Shown here: positions 34,291 through 44,489 of the stretch, one piece after another
Position numbering within the stretch: position 1 is the first letter of the stretch
Layout: each line of letters starts with the position of its first letter
DNA from: Shinella sp. PSBB067
Lineage (GTDB): Bacteria > Pseudomonadota > Alphaproteobacteria > Rhizobiales > Rhizobiaceae
Direction of reading: 5' to 3'
Assembly: GCF_016839145.1 (NCBI RefSeq)
Contig: NZ_CP069303.1
Span: forward strand, 1,116,001 to 1,180,000
DNA: 64,000 nucleotides
The notes under the pieces: generated by a model
The model's input: the letters and a program-made list of their open reading frames with translations, nothing else
Told to the model about the DNA's origin: nothing
Database searches by the model: none
Position numbers and translations under genes: made by a program

Positions 34291-37131
34291 TCAGAAGAAG
34301 CCGCGGCGCTGCCACCAGCCGCCCTTCTTGGGCTTTTCGGCGTCCTCGTCCGTGGCCGCCTCCTTCGTCGAAGACGACTTGATCACCGGCTCCGAGGCGA
34401 TCCTGGAGATATCGCGATTGGCCCGGGCGGGCTTGGCCGGCTCTTCGAGATCGGCGGACGCCTTGGCGACCTCCGGTTCGGCAGGCGCTGCCTCCGCCGC
34501 GGCGACGACCGGGGCCGGCTGTGCCTCGATCTCGCTGCGGGCGGCCTCGTCGGTCGTGGCGTCTTCGACGGCCTTGGCCCGGCTGCGGCGCGCGCGCTTC
34601 GGCTTTGCCGGCGGTTCTTCGGCAACGGGCTCGGCCGGGATTTCCCCGGCTGCAACCGCCACGTCCGTTTCGGCGACCTCCACCTCGTCGGCATCGCCGC
34701 CTTCGGCGTCACTCTCGCCATCGGCATCGTCCGCTTCGGCGCCGGCTTCGAGCGAGCCGTCCTCGGGACGGTTGCGGCGGCCACCACGCTTACCGCGGCG
34801 ACGGCGCTTGCGGCGCTGCTCGGGCGTCTCGTCTGCCTGCGCCTGAGAGGCTTCCGCGCCCTCTTCGCCGTCCACCTCGTCGTCGTCGAGCACATCCTCG
34901 TCGCCGGCCTGTTCGCCGCCGAAGGATGCGGTATCGGTGCCTTCGCCATTCTCGCGGCCACGGCCACGACGGCGACGACGGCGCTTGCGCTTGTTGCGGC
35001 CGTTCTCGTCCGAGGAGGTCGACGCGGAGCCCTGCGCGGCCGTAGCCGGACGGGCATCGTCCTCTTCCTCGTCGATCTCGTCCTCGATCACCACATCGTC
35101 ATCTTCTTCCGGTTCCGGCTCGAAATGCAGGATCTGGTCGATCTTGACCGGGGTCTCGACAGGCTCGCCGCGGTCGATCGCGAAGTGCTGCGCGCCGACA
35201 TGGGCATCTGCCTCGATGATGATGGCGACGCCGAAGCGGGCTTCGTAATCGATGATCGTGCCGCGCTTGTGGTTGAGCAGGTAGAGCGCGATGTCGGGCG
35301 TCGCGCGGACGGTGATGTTGTGCGTCGTGTTCTTGAGGAGATATTCCTCGATGCCGCGCAGGACATGCAGCGCGACCGACGACTGCGAGCGGATATGGCC
35401 CGTGCCGTTGCAGTGCGGGCAGGTCTGCATCGTCGATTCGAGAACCGAGGCGCGGATGCGCTGGCGCGACATTTCCAGCAGGCCGAAATGCGAGATGCGG
35501 CCCACCTGGATGCGTGCGCGGTCGTTCTTGAGATGATCCTTCAGGCGCTTCTCGACGGCCCGGTTGTTGCGCTTCTCCTCCATGTCGATGAAGTCGATGA
35601 CGACGAGGCCGGCAAGGTCGCGCAGGCGAAGCTGGCGCGCCACTTCCTCGGCCGCTTCCAGGTTCGTCTGGAGCGCGGTCTCCTCGATGGAGTGCTCGCG
35701 CGTCGAGCGGCCGGAGTTGACGTCGATCGAGACGAGCGCCTCGGTCTGGTTGATGATGATGTAGCCGCCGGACTTCAGCGTCACCTGCGGCTGCAGCATG
35801 CGGTCGAGCTGGGCCTCGATGCCCGAGCGCGAGAAGATCGGATGCACGTCGCGGTAGGGCTGGACGACCTTCGCGTGGCTCGGCATCAGCATCTTCATGA
35901 AGGCTTTCGCCTCGCGGTAGCCTTCCTCGCCGGCAACGACGATCTCGCTGATGTCCTTGTTGTAGAGGTCGCGGATCGAGCGCTTGATGAGCGAGCCTTC
36001 CTCATAGACGAGGCAGGGGGCCGTGGAGGCGAGCGTCAGCGTGCGGACGTTTTCCCACAGGCGCATCAGGTATTCGAAGTCGCGCTTGACCTCGACGCGG
36101 GTGCGGTTCGCCCCGGCGGTGCGCAGAATGACGCCCATGCCCTGCGGAACTTCCAGATCGCGGGCGATCTCCTTCAGGCGCTTGCGGTCCTGCAGGTTGG
36201 TGATCTTGCGGGAAATGCCGCCGCCGCGCGCCGTGTTCGGCATCAGCACGGAGTAGCGGCCGGCAAGCGACAGGTAGGTGGTGAGCGCTGCGCCCTTGTT
36301 GCCGCGCTCTTCCTTGGCGACCTGCACGAGCAGAATCTGCCGACGCTTGATGACTTCCTGGATGCGGTACTGCTTGCGCGGCTTGCGCTGCACGCGGTCC
36401 GGAACCTCTTCCATGGCGTCTTCGGCGCCGACGGACTCGATGATTTCCTTCTCCTCGCCGCCCTGGTCGTCGTCATCGTCGTCGTCATCGCGGCGGCGAC
36501 GGCCGCGCTTGCGCTCGGCCGGCTCGGAGATCTCGTCGGTGTCGACGGCCATGGCCATCGCGCCGCCGGGCGTCTCGTCGTCGCTGCCCTCAGCGGGGGC
36601 GGCTTCCTCGGCGGCCGGCGCTTCTTCCTCGGTCTTCGCCTTGGCCTTGCGGGGGCGGCGCGGCTTCTTTGGCTTTTCGGCCGGGGCCTCTTCGGCGGCG
36701 AGATCGGCGGAGGCTTCGACGACTTCCGCCTCGGCGGGTGCTTCCGCCGGGGTCTCCTCGACGGCGGCGGCGGCTTCAGCCTCGCTCTCGCCGGAGGAGC
36801 GCGTGCCCGTCTCGATCGGCTCGATGTCGTCGTCGCGGCGGTGCTCCTCGGCCTCGGCCCTCAGGAGCGCCTGACGGTCGGCGAGGGGGATCTGGTAGTA
36901 ATCCGGGTGGATTTCGGCGAAGGCCAGGAAGCCGTGGCGATTGCCGCCGTAATCGACGAAGGCCGCCTGGAGCGACGGTTCGACGCGCGTGACCTTGGCA
37001 AGGTAGATATTGCCGCGAATCTGCTTCTTGTATTGGGATTCGAAGTCGAATTCTTCTATGCGGTTCCCGCGTACGACGACAACCCGCGTCTCCTCAGCGT
37101 GAGACGCATCGATGAGCATTTTCTCTGCCAT
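34291..37131 (-). CDS. rne: Ribonuclease E
   Basis: Essential endoribonuclease and degradosome scaffold. The 946-residue protein has an N-terminal S1 domain (IRGNIYLAKVTRVEPSLQAA) interrupted at about 92-255 by an acidic, Ala/Glu/Lys-rich insert with eight successive Asp, resuming at KRRQILLVQVAKEERG. The catalytic acids lie in SIDVNSG and LVVIDFID; the Zn-link is CPHCNGTG; the long disordered C-terminus holds Arg-rich blocks (RNKRKRRRRRRGRGREN) and ends in KKGGWWQRRGFF. The split S1 domain is the alphaproteobacterial form. ATG at 37131. Confidence 0.97.
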   Translation of the reverse strand: MAEKMLIDASHAEETRVVVVRGNRIEEFDFESQYKKQIRGNIYLAKVTRVEPSLQAAFVDYGGNRHGFLAFAEIHPDYYQIPLADRQALLRAEAEEHRRDDDIEPIETGTRSSGESEAEAAAAVEETPAEAPAEAEVVEASADLAAEEAPAEKPKKPRRPRKAKAKTEEEAPAAEEAAPAEGSDDETPGGAMAMAVDTDEISEPAERKRGRRRRDDDDDDDDQGGEEKEIIESVGAEDAMEEVPDRVQRKPRKQYRIQEVIKRRQILLVQVAKEERGNKGAALTTYLSLAGRYSVLMPNTARGGGISRKITNLQDRKRLKEIARDLEVPQGMGVILRTAGANRTRVEVKRDFEYLMRLWENVRTLTLASTAPCLVYEEGSLIKRSIRDLYNKDISEIVVAGEEGYREAKAFMKMLMPSHAKVVQPYRDVHPIFSRSGIEAQLDRMLQPQVTLKSGGYIIINQTEALVSIDVNSGRSTREHSIEETALQTNLEAAEEVARQLRLRDLAGLVVIDFIDMEEKRNNRAVEKRLKDHLKNDRARIQVGRISHFGLLEMSRQRIRASVLESTMQTCPHCNGTGHIRSQSSVALHVLRGIEEYLLKNTTHNITVRATPDIALYLLNHKRGTIIDYEARFGVAIIIEADAHVGAQHFAIDRGEPVETPVKIDQILHFEPEPEEDDDVVIEDEIDEEEDDARPATAAQGSASTSSDENGRNKRKRRRRRRGRGRENGEGTDTASFGGEQAGDEDVLDDDEVDGEEGAEASQAQADETPEQRRKRRRRGKRGGRRNRPEDGSLEAGAEADDADGESDAEGGDADEVEVAETDVAVAAGEIPAEPVAEEPPAKPKRARRSRAKAVEDATTDEAARSEIEAQPAPVVAAAEAAPAEPEVAKASADLEEPAKPARANRDISRIASEPVIKSSSTKEAATDEDAEKPKKGGWWQRRGFF

Positions 37132-37764
37132 TTAATTTGAGCTCCTCGGCGCAGCCGCAATCCTGGCGGCGAGCCGGTCCCTGAAAGGGACGTGCCGGGG
37201 GAGGAGAGGGATGCGCCGGATAAGTAAGTTCCCGTCGGGCCCCGGTGAGGGGTGAGCGGACGGAGGGAGGCCGGAACGCATGCGCTCCAGTGCCGGTTAC
37301 CCTCTGATAGAATCCGCCGTGACAACATCAACGTCCAACGAGAATGCCAGTGCCATAGACCTGATCGGTCCGATGAATGCCCTTGGAAAGGGCGTGCGGT
37401 GGAAACCCACCTTGACTGTTCCGGCCACCGCCGGTTTACGCGATCTAATCGGCCGGGAAAAAGCAGTGCGACGGCGGATGAAGGCCCGGTTTGGCGCCAA
37501 GATCCCGAAGGGGTGGCTGCCTGCTCCAGACGATTCTATCCCGTCTATTCTTTTTCCCTGATTTTGCTTTTATGGCGGATATGTCACAATGGCAAGGGAA
37601 AAGCCGAAAGCGTCATAATGTCGATGGATTTGCCGCTATGTGTGCGGCTGCTGCCGGGCATGCGCCCGCCAGCAAGCTTTGGTTAACCATATGGGGGCAT
37701 CTATGGGCCGTGTCCAGCACCGCATCGCGCGGTTTCCACGCGTTTGAACGGACTGCCAGTGGTG
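37132..37764. other. Long divergent intergenic region between rne and amiC
   Basis: About 630 bases without a credible gene. Next to rne is a GC-rich stretch able to fold (for example GTCCCTGAAAGGGAC), consistent with a long rne 5' leader of the kind RNase E uses to control its own mRNA. Next to amiC is TTAACCAT (37683-37690), resembling a CtrA half-site. The centre shows nothing recognisable. Confidence 0.5.
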
Positions 37765-39006
37765 ATGCTACGCCTTCCGACCGACAATCCGCTTCGCCGC
37801 CTCGGGCGTGCGCTGTTTCTCGTCCTTTGTCTTGCGGCGGGCACGCCCGCTTGCGCGGCGACCGCTTCCCCGGCGCCGCTGCTCGCCTTCGGCGCGCGCA
37901 TTGCCGGTGACGACGCCCGCACGCGCATCATCATCGACTTCGACCGCAAGCCGGATTTCGCGGTCCATTACGTCGCCAATCCCTACCGCGTGCTGATCGA
38001 CCTGCCGGAGACCGATTTCGGCATCAAGGCGGAGGAACTGGAGGCGCGCGGCATCTTCTCCGAGATCCGCTACGGCACGATGGCGGCCGGCCGCTCCCGC
38101 ATCGTCCTGACGGCCACGCGCCCGGTCGGAGTGGTGCTTGCCGAAGTACAGGAAGAGCAGGGTGCGGCAAGCTACCGCCTCGTGATCGACACGGCGATCG
38201 TCACCGGCGAGGTCTTTCAGGCCCAGATGGAAAAGCAGAGCTGGCAGGAGGCCGCGGCCCCGGCGGGCGGCGAGCCGCCCGCCGTCATGCTGCCCGGCGG
38301 CAAGGCGGACGGGCCGTTCGTCATCGCGGTCGACGCGGGCCATGGCGGCATCGACAACGGCGCGCGCGGCGGCGTCACCAAGACGGAGGAAAAGCACGTC
38401 ACGCTTGCCTTCGCCCGCGAGCTTGCCGCCGCGCTGAACAGGCTGCCCGGCACGCGCGCGATCCTGACGCGCGACAAGGACGAGTTCCTTTCCCTCTCCC
38501 AGCGCGTGCAGCTCGCCCGCAGCGAAGGCGCGAACCTGCTGATCTCCATCCATGCCGATACCTTGAAGCAGAAGGACATCCGCGGCGCGACGATCTACAC
38601 CATCTCCGACAAGGCCTCCGACAGCCTTGCCGCCAGCCTTGCCGAGCGCGAGAATCTGTCCGACCAGATCGCCGGCGTCGCCTTCGTCGACGAGCCCGCC
38701 GAGGTCGCCGACATCCTGCTGGACCTCACCCGCCGCGAAACGCAGGCCTTCTCCATCAATCTCGCCCAGAACGTGGTCGAAAAGTTCAAGGACGAGGTGC
38801 TGCTGATCAACAACCCGCACCGCCATGCCGGCTTCCGCGTGCTGACCGCGCCGGACGTGCCGTCGATCCTGCTCGAACTCGGCTTCCTGTCGAACAAGGA
38901 CGACGAGCAGTTGCTGGTCGACCCTGCCTGGCAGAAGAAGGTCGCGGGCCTCATCGCGGGGGCCGTGGAGCAATATCGGACCGCCATCGTCGCGAACGGC
39001 GGTTGA
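37765..39006 (+). CDS. amiC: N-acetylmuramoyl-L-alanine amidase (AmiC type)
   Basis: Periplasmic zinc amidase that cleaves septal peptidoglycan during daughter-cell separation. The 413-residue protein has a signal peptide (LFLVLCLAAGTPACAA), an AMIN domain (about 30-135, with TRIIIDFDRKPDFAVHYVANPYRVLIDLP) and an Amidase_3 domain with IAVDAGHGGIDNGA, the Glu ligand in TKTEEKHV, LLISIHADT and the catalytic Glu in ILLELGFLSN. ATG 37765 is preferred over GTG 37762 and TTG 37744. PBP1a follows 250 bases downstream, a common rhizobial order. Confidence 0.93.
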   Translation: MLRLPTDNPLRRLGRALFLVLCLAAGTPACAATASPAPLLAFGARIAGDDARTRIIIDFDRKPDFAVHYVANPYRVLIDLPETDFGIKAEELEARGIFSEIRYGTMAAGRSRIVLTATRPVGVVLAEVQEEQGAASYRLVIDTAIVTGEVFQAQMEKQSWQEAAAPAGGEPPAVMLPGGKADGPFVIAVDAGHGGIDNGARGGVTKTEEKHVTLAFARELAAALNRLPGTRAILTRDKDEFLSLSQRVQLARSEGANLLISIHADTLKQKDIRGATIYTISDKASDSLAASLAERENLSDQIAGVAFVDEPAEVADILLDLTRRETQAFSINLAQNVVEKFKDEVLLINNPHRHAGFRVLTAPDVPSILLELGFLSNKDDEQLLVDPAWQKKVAGLIAGAVEQYRTAIVANGG

Positions 39007-39256
39007 GGCGGGCCTGGCGGACGGCCGACAGGTTGTGCCGGCGTCTGCTGTGCCGGAAAAGTGACAGCGGCCGCCATTGTGCGGTGGCGAAGCCGCAACA
39101 CATGCTGTAAGCCCTATTTTCCTCACATTCCGATCGCTAGACGGGGCGGGAAAACAGGACGACTCGTCTTCGACACGAAGGCGCAAAGGCCGGCTAGGCC
39201 GGGCGGCAGGTCCGCCCGATGAAAATTATAAGACATAGGGCATCGGTAACTGGCTC

Positions 39257-41704
39257 ATGATCAGACTGATTGGATATTTCTTCGGGATTGGCGCCGTGTT
39301 CTTTCTCGGCGTGGCGGGGGCGGTCGCCCTCTATCTCGGAAGTGTGGCCAAGGATCTTCCCGATTATGAGGTCTTGAACAACTACGCGCCGCCGGTGACG
39401 ACCCGCGTCCATGCCGGCAACGGCGCGCTGATGGGCGAATATGCCCGCGAACGCCGCCTTTACCTGCCCATCCAGGCGATCCCGGACCGCGTCAAGGCCG
39501 CCTTCCTCTCGGCGGAAGACAAGAACTTCTACCAGCATCCCGGCGTCGACGTGACCGGCCTTTTCCGCGCCATCGTGGTCAACCTGCAGAACATGGGCTC
39601 GGGCCGCCGTCCGGTCGGCGCATCGACCATCACCCAGCAGGTCGCCAAGAACTTCCTGCTCTCCTCGGACCAGACCATCGACCGCAAGGTCAAGGAAGCG
39701 ATCCTTTCCTTCCGCATCGAGCAGGCCTATTCGAAGGACCGCATCCTCGAACTCTACCTCAACGAGATCTTCTTCGGCCTGAACTCCTACGGCATCGCCG
39801 GCGCCGCGCTCACCTATTTCGACAAGTCCGTCACGGAACTGTCGATCGCCGAGACCGCCTATCTCGCCGCCCTGCCGAAGGGACCGTCGAACTACCATCC
39901 CTTCCGCCGCACCGAGGCCGCCATCGAGCGCCGCAACTGGGTCATCGACCGCATGGTCGAGAACGGCTATGTCAGCCAGAGCGACGGCGCGGACGCCAAG
40001 GCCCAGCCGCTCGGCGTCACGCCGCGCCACCGCGGCACCTCGCTCTTCGCCTCGGAATATTTCTCGGAAGAGGTCCGCCGCCAGATCATCGAGCGCTACG
40101 GCGACAACGCGCTCTACGAAGGCGGCCTGTCGGTCCGCACCTCGCTCGATCCGCGCATCCAGGTCGCCGCCCGCAAGGCGCTGCAGCACGGCCTGCTGAG
40201 CTATGACGAGCGCCGCGGCTTCCACGGTCCGGTCAAGTCCATCGAGATCGGCGGCGACTGGGGCGTCGAACTCGCCAAGATCGATTCGCTCGCCGACGTG
40301 CCGGAATGGAAGCTCGCCGTCGTGCTCGCCGTCGACGACGGCGGCGCCGACATCGGCCTGCAGCCGAGCAAGGATGCCTCCGGCAAGGTCGTCGCCGAGC
40401 GTGTGACCGGCCGCATCGAGGCCAAGAGCATGAGCTGGGCCTATCGCTCGGCCAAGGGCGACCGCAAGACGGCCAAGTCCCCCGCCGGCGTCTTCGGGGC
40501 CGGCGACGTCGTCTATGTCGAACCGATGGAAGGCGGCACCTACCGGCTGCGCCAGCCGCCGAAGGTGCAGGGCGGCCTCGTCGCCATGGACCCGCACACC
40601 GGCCGCGTGCTCGCCATGGTCGGCGGCTTCTCCTACGGCCAGTCCGAATTCAACCGCGCCACGCAGGCGATGCGCCAGCCGGGCTCGTCCTTCAAGCCCT
40701 TCGTCTATGCCGCCGCCCTCGACAACGGCTATACGCCCGCCTCGGTGATCCTGGACGCGCCGATCGAGATCGTCGCCGGCGGCCAGGTCTGGCGCCCGCA
40801 GAACTACGGCGGCGGCTCGGCCGGCCCCTCGACGCTGCGCCTCGGCATCGAGCGCTCGCGCAACCTCATGACGGTGCGCCTCGCCAACGACATGGGCATG
40901 AACCTCGTCGCCGAATATGCCGAGCGCTTCGGCATCTACGACAAGATGCTGCCCGTTCTCGCCATGTCGCTCGGCTCCGGCGAGACGACCGTGCTGCGCA
41001 TGGTCTCGGCCTATGCGGTGCTCGCCAATGGCGGCAAGCAGATCAAGCCCTCGCTGATCGACCGCATCCAGGACCGCTACGGCAAGACGATCTTCCGTCA
41101 CGAGGAGCGCACCTGCGAGAACTGCAACGCCGGCGACTGGGAAAACCAGGAGGAGCCGACGCTGGTCGACAACCGCGAGCAGGTGCTCGACCCGATGACC
41201 GCCTACCAGATTACCTCCATGATGGAAGGCGTCGTCACCCGAGGCACCGCCGCCGGCAAGATCAAGCTCGACCGCCCGACGGCCGGCAAGACCGGCACCA
41301 CGAATGACGAGAAGGACGCCTGGTTCGTCGGCTATACGCCCGATCTCGTCGCCGGCCTCTATATCGGTTTCGACAACCCGGCTCCGCTCGGCCGCGGCGC
41401 GACCGGCGGCTCGCTCTCCGCGCCGATCTTCAACGAATTCATGCAGGCCGCCCTCGAAGGCACGCGCCCGACGAAGTTCATCGTGCCCGAGGGCATGAAG
41501 TTCATCGCCGTCAACCGCAAGACCGGCATGCAGGCCTATGAAGGCGACCCGGACACGATCATGGAAGCCTTCAAGCCCGGCACCGGCCCGGCCGACGTCT
41601 TCTCCGTCATCGGCGGCGACGAATATGCCACGCCCGAGGAGATCCTGAAGAGCTCGCCGCAGGCCAACCAGGCGGTGACGGGCGGCAGCGGCGGCCTGTT
41701 CTGA
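39257..41704 (+). CDS. mrcA: Penicillin-binding protein 1A
   Basis: Bifunctional peptidoglycan glycosyltransferase/transpeptidase. The 815-residue protein has an N-terminal membrane anchor (FFGIGAVFFLGVAGAVALYLG), a GT51 domain with the catalytic Glu in SAEDKNFYQHPGVD and GASTITQQVAKNFLL, an OB-like middle domain, and a transpeptidase with SSFK (active Ser), SRN and KTGTT motifs. Length and C-terminal Gly/Ser tail are normal for rhizobial PBP1a. Confidence 0.96.
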   Translation: MIRLIGYFFGIGAVFFLGVAGAVALYLGSVAKDLPDYEVLNNYAPPVTTRVHAGNGALMGEYARERRLYLPIQAIPDRVKAAFLSAEDKNFYQHPGVDVTGLFRAIVVNLQNMGSGRRPVGASTITQQVAKNFLLSSDQTIDRKVKEAILSFRIEQAYSKDRILELYLNEIFFGLNSYGIAGAALTYFDKSVTELSIAETAYLAALPKGPSNYHPFRRTEAAIERRNWVIDRMVENGYVSQSDGADAKAQPLGVTPRHRGTSLFASEYFSEEVRRQIIERYGDNALYEGGLSVRTSLDPRIQVAARKALQHGLLSYDERRGFHGPVKSIEIGGDWGVELAKIDSLADVPEWKLAVVLAVDDGGADIGLQPSKDASGKVVAERVTGRIEAKSMSWAYRSAKGDRKTAKSPAGVFGAGDVVYVEPMEGGTYRLRQPPKVQGGLVAMDPHTGRVLAMVGGFSYGQSEFNRATQAMRQPGSSFKPFVYAAALDNGYTPASVILDAPIEIVAGGQVWRPQNYGGGSAGPSTLRLGIERSRNLMTVRLANDMGMNLVAEYAERFGIYDKMLPVLAMSLGSGETTVLRMVSAYAVLANGGKQIKPSLIDRIQDRYGKTIFRHEERTCENCNAGDWENQEEPTLVDNREQVLDPMTAYQITSMMEGVVTRGTAAGKIKLDRPTAGKTGTTNDEKDAWFVGYTPDLVAGLYIGFDNPAPLGRGATGGSLSAPIFNEFMQAALEGTRPTKFIVPEGMKFIAVNRKTGMQAYEGDPDTIMEAFKPGTGPADVFSVIGGDEYATPEEILKSSPQANQAVTGGSGGLF

Positions 41705-41802
41705 TCCAGCGGGATCCTTTTGCGGGCGGGCGCGGGCTTTACATCCGCGCCCGCCCTCTCTATTTCGGGGCCACCGAAACCTGAAGCATCGAAGAAACGG
41801 AC

Positions 41803-42934
41803 ATGCGCGCGGAAATCGAGAATATCGTCGACGAAATCAAGCAGGCCATAAGCCTGCTGAGGAGGCATCTTTGACTGGGATCAGGCAATAAGACGTCTGG
41901 ACTGGTTGAACAACAAGGCAGAGGACCCCACCCTCTGGAACGACGCCCAGGAAGCCCAGAAGCTGATGCGCGAGCGCCAGCAGCTCGATGAGGGCATCAA
42001 TGGCGTCAAGGCCATCGAGCAGCAGCTCAGGGACAATGTCGAGCTGATCGAGCTCGGTGAGGAGGAGGGTGACGATTCCGTCGTCAAGGACGCCGAGGCC
42101 GCGCTGAAGACGCTTGCCGGCGAGGCCGCGCGCAAGCAGGTGGAAGCCATGCTGTCCGGCGAGGCCGACGGCAACGACACCTATCTCGAAGTGCATTCCG
42201 GCGCCGGCGGCACGGAAAGCCAGGACTGGGCGAACATGCTCCTGCGCATGTACACCCGCTGGGCGGAGCGCTCGGGCTACAAGGTCGAGCTGCTCGAAGT
42301 CCACGACGGCGAAGAGGCCGGCATCAAGTCCGCGACGATCCTCGTCAAGGGCCACAACGCCTATGGCTGGCTCAAGACGGAATCGGGCGTGCACCGGCTG
42401 GTGCGCATCTCGCCCTATGACAGCAATGCGCGGCGTCACACCTCGTTCTCGTCGATCTGGGTCTATCCGGTCGTCGACGACACGATCAACATCGAGGTGA
42501 ACGAGAGCGACTGCCGCATCGACACCTATCGTTCGTCGGGCGCCGGCGGCCAGCACGTCAACACGACGGACTCGGCCGTGCGAATCACCCATATCCCGAC
42601 CGGTATCGTGGTCGCCTGCCAGCAGGAGCGCTCGCAGCACAAGAACCGCGCCAAGGCCTGGGACATGCTGCGTGCCCGCCTCTACGAGGCGGAGCTGAAG
42701 AAGCGCGAGGAGGCCGCCAACGCCGAATCCGCCTCCAAGACGGACATCGGCTGGGGTCACCAGATCCGTTCCTACGTCCTGCAGCCCTACCAGCTCGTCA
42801 AGGACCTGCGCACCGGCGTCGAAAGCTCGGCCCCTTCGGATGTCCTCGACGGCGAGCTCAACGAGTTCATGGAAGCCGCACTCGCGCATCGCGTCAACGG
42901 CGGCGCGGATGCGGTCGTCGACGACCTGAACTGA
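41803..42934 (+). CDS. prfB: Peptide chain release factor 2 (programmed +1 frameshift)
   Basis: Recognises UGA and UAA. ATG 41803 opens a 23-codon frame ([14 protein letters not shown] to RRHL) ending at an in-frame TGA (41872-41874). The sequence around it, AGGAGG-CAT-CTT-TGA-C, is the classical prfB frameshift site: an internal Shine-Dalgarno, CTT slip codon and the UGA that the product itself reads. A +1 shift continues [15 protein letters not shown] to 42934, giving about 376 residues. The [15 protein letters not shown] segment holds the GGQ motif. The codon-recognition tripeptide reads SPY instead of SPF, as usual in alphaproteobacteria. Confidence 0.96.
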
Positions 42935-42957
42935 GCCTAGCCGGATAGGATATGGTG

Positions 42958-42981
42958 AACGGGCGCTTCGGCGCCCGTTTT
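42958..42981. terminator. Terminator between prfB and the secreted-protein gene
   Basis: AACGGGCGC-TTCG-GCGCCCGTT is a perfect 9-bp stem with a UUCG loop followed by TT. It lies between convergent genes and can serve both directions. Confidence 0.85.
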
Positions 42982-43475
42982 CAGTTCGTCGCCCGCTCGA
43001 CCTTGATCTCGCCGAGATCGTCGATCAGCACGGTCCAGCTTTCGGGCTCGGCGACATTCGGGTCGGTCTTCAGGTAGACGGTGGCGAAGAGGCCGGGCTG
43101 CGTGGTGATGCCGGAAGAGTTCTCCGGGCGGATGTCGGTCACATAGGGCTTCATGGCCGAGAACTCGTCCAGCACGGTAGAGGAGGCGACCTTCGGGCCA
43201 CCGTCGGTCGCCTCGATCTGCTGGAGGTGGACCTGCGCCGTGCCATCGGGCTGGCGCACGGCGGCCAGCTTGTAATAGCCGCGGCGCATGGCGGCCTGCT
43301 GGCCGCTGTCCGGCCTGGCGCTCGCGTCGGTGTCGTCCTCGGCCGGTTCCTCCCAGAATCCGGTGCTCACCACGAAGGTCACCGTTTCCGGGACGGGCGA
43401 TTCGTCCGCGGCCCGGACCGGAGAGCCGGCGAGGAGAAGGAAGGCGAGGGCGCTGGCAAGCATGTGCCGTTTCAT
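42981..43475 (-). CDS. Secreted hypothetical protein (164 aa)
   Basis: Not a family I recognise. The protein has a clear signal peptide (MLASALAFLLLAGSPVRAA), an acidic region with WEEPAEDDTDASARPD, and a beta-rich C-terminal half (GLFATVYLKTDPNVAEPESWTVLIDDLGEIKVERATN). No cysteine or lipobox is present. It is probably a soluble periplasmic protein. It stands alone between prfB (convergent) and nadK, whose stop lies 31 bases upstream on the same strand. Confidence 0.8.
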   Translation of the reverse strand: MKRHMLASALAFLLLAGSPVRAADESPVPETVTFVVSTGFWEEPAEDDTDASARPDSGQQAAMRRGYYKLAAVRQPDGTAQVHLQQIEATDGGPKVASSTVLDEFSAMKPYVTDIRPENSSGITTQPGLFATVYLKTDPNVAEPESWTVLIDDLGEIKVERATN

Positions 43476-43506
43476 GGCGAACTCCTGTCCCGTTGCTGTC
43501 GCACCG

Positions 43507-44280
43507 TCAATAATCGAACTGTTCGGCGAGAATCCGGTCGGACCAGGAATGATCCGGGTCGGAGAGGATGCGCGCCGAAAGGCCGGCCGATTCGGCGATC
43601 CGCACCGTGGTGACGGACTTCACCTCGGTGTTGTCGGCGACCGCATTGACCGGCCGCTTCTCCGCCTCCAGCACCTCGATCTCCACCGTCACCTTGTTGG
43701 GCAGCAGCGCGCCGCGCCAGCGGCGCGGCCGGAAGGCGCTGACCGGCGTCAGCGCGAGAAGCGGCGCCTCGAGCGGCAGGATGGGTCCGTGGGCGGAAAG
43801 GTTGTAGGCCGTGGAGCCGGCGGGCGTGGCGAGCAGCAGGCCGTCGCAGATCAGCTCCTCCAGCCGCACGCGCCCGTCCACGCTGACGCGCAGCTTGGCG
43901 GCCTGGTAGGACTGGCGGAACAGATAGACCTCGTTGATGGCAAGCGCCCGGCGCTCCTGGCCGCTCGCATCGCCCGTCACCATCTCCAGCGGGCGGAAGG
44001 CGTTCTCCACGGCCTTCTCGATGCGGGCCGGCAGGTCCTTCGCATCGTAGCGGTTCATCAGGAAGCCGATCGAGCCGCGGTTCATGCCGTAGACCCGCTT
44101 GCCGGTATTCATCGTCGTGTGCAGCGTCTGCAGCATGAAGCCATCGCCGCCGAGCGCGACGATCACGTCGGCCTCTTCCGGATCCGTATTGCCGTAGATG
44201 GCGATCAGTTCGTCGCGCGCTTCCTGCGCTTCGGACGCCTGCGAGGCGACGAAGGAGAGGGATGTGAAATTACGCGTCAT
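43507..44280 (-). CDS. nadK: NAD kinase
   Basis: Phosphorylates NAD to NADP. The 257-residue protein has the GGDG motif (VIVALGGDGFMLQTLH), YGMNRGSIGFLMN, the conserved AINEVYLFR and the LLATPAGSTAYNLSAHGPILPL active-site region. Length is typical of alphaproteobacterial enzymes. ATG at 44280; an upstream extension of the frame is unconserved-looking. Confidence 0.95.
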   Translation of the reverse strand: MTRNFTSLSFVASQASEAQEARDELIAIYGNTDPEEADVIVALGGDGFMLQTLHTTMNTGKRVYGMNRGSIGFLMNRYDAKDLPARIEKAVENAFRPLEMVTGDASGQERRALAINEVYLFRQSYQAAKLRVSVDGRVRLEELICDGLLLATPAGSTAYNLSAHGPILPLEAPLLALTPVSAFRPRRWRGALLPNKVTVEIEVLEAEKRPVNAVADNTEVKSVTTVRIAESAGLSARILSDPDHSWSDRILAEQFDY

Positions 44281-44489
44281 GCCCTGATCCGCATCCTCGC
44301 TGCAAAGCCTTGCCCGAACCGGTGCGTTCCACGCGCCGTTCGCCTCTGCGCTGCCGCTCCCTGTTTCCACGCAACGTTCGCGCTTCTGCCGGAATTGCGC
44401 CAGGCCGGTCTTTGTCGCATGCCTTTACGGCATGCGCACCTGAAAAATATGACGGCGATGGAAAGGGGAAGGCGGCTGCTCGCCTCTGC

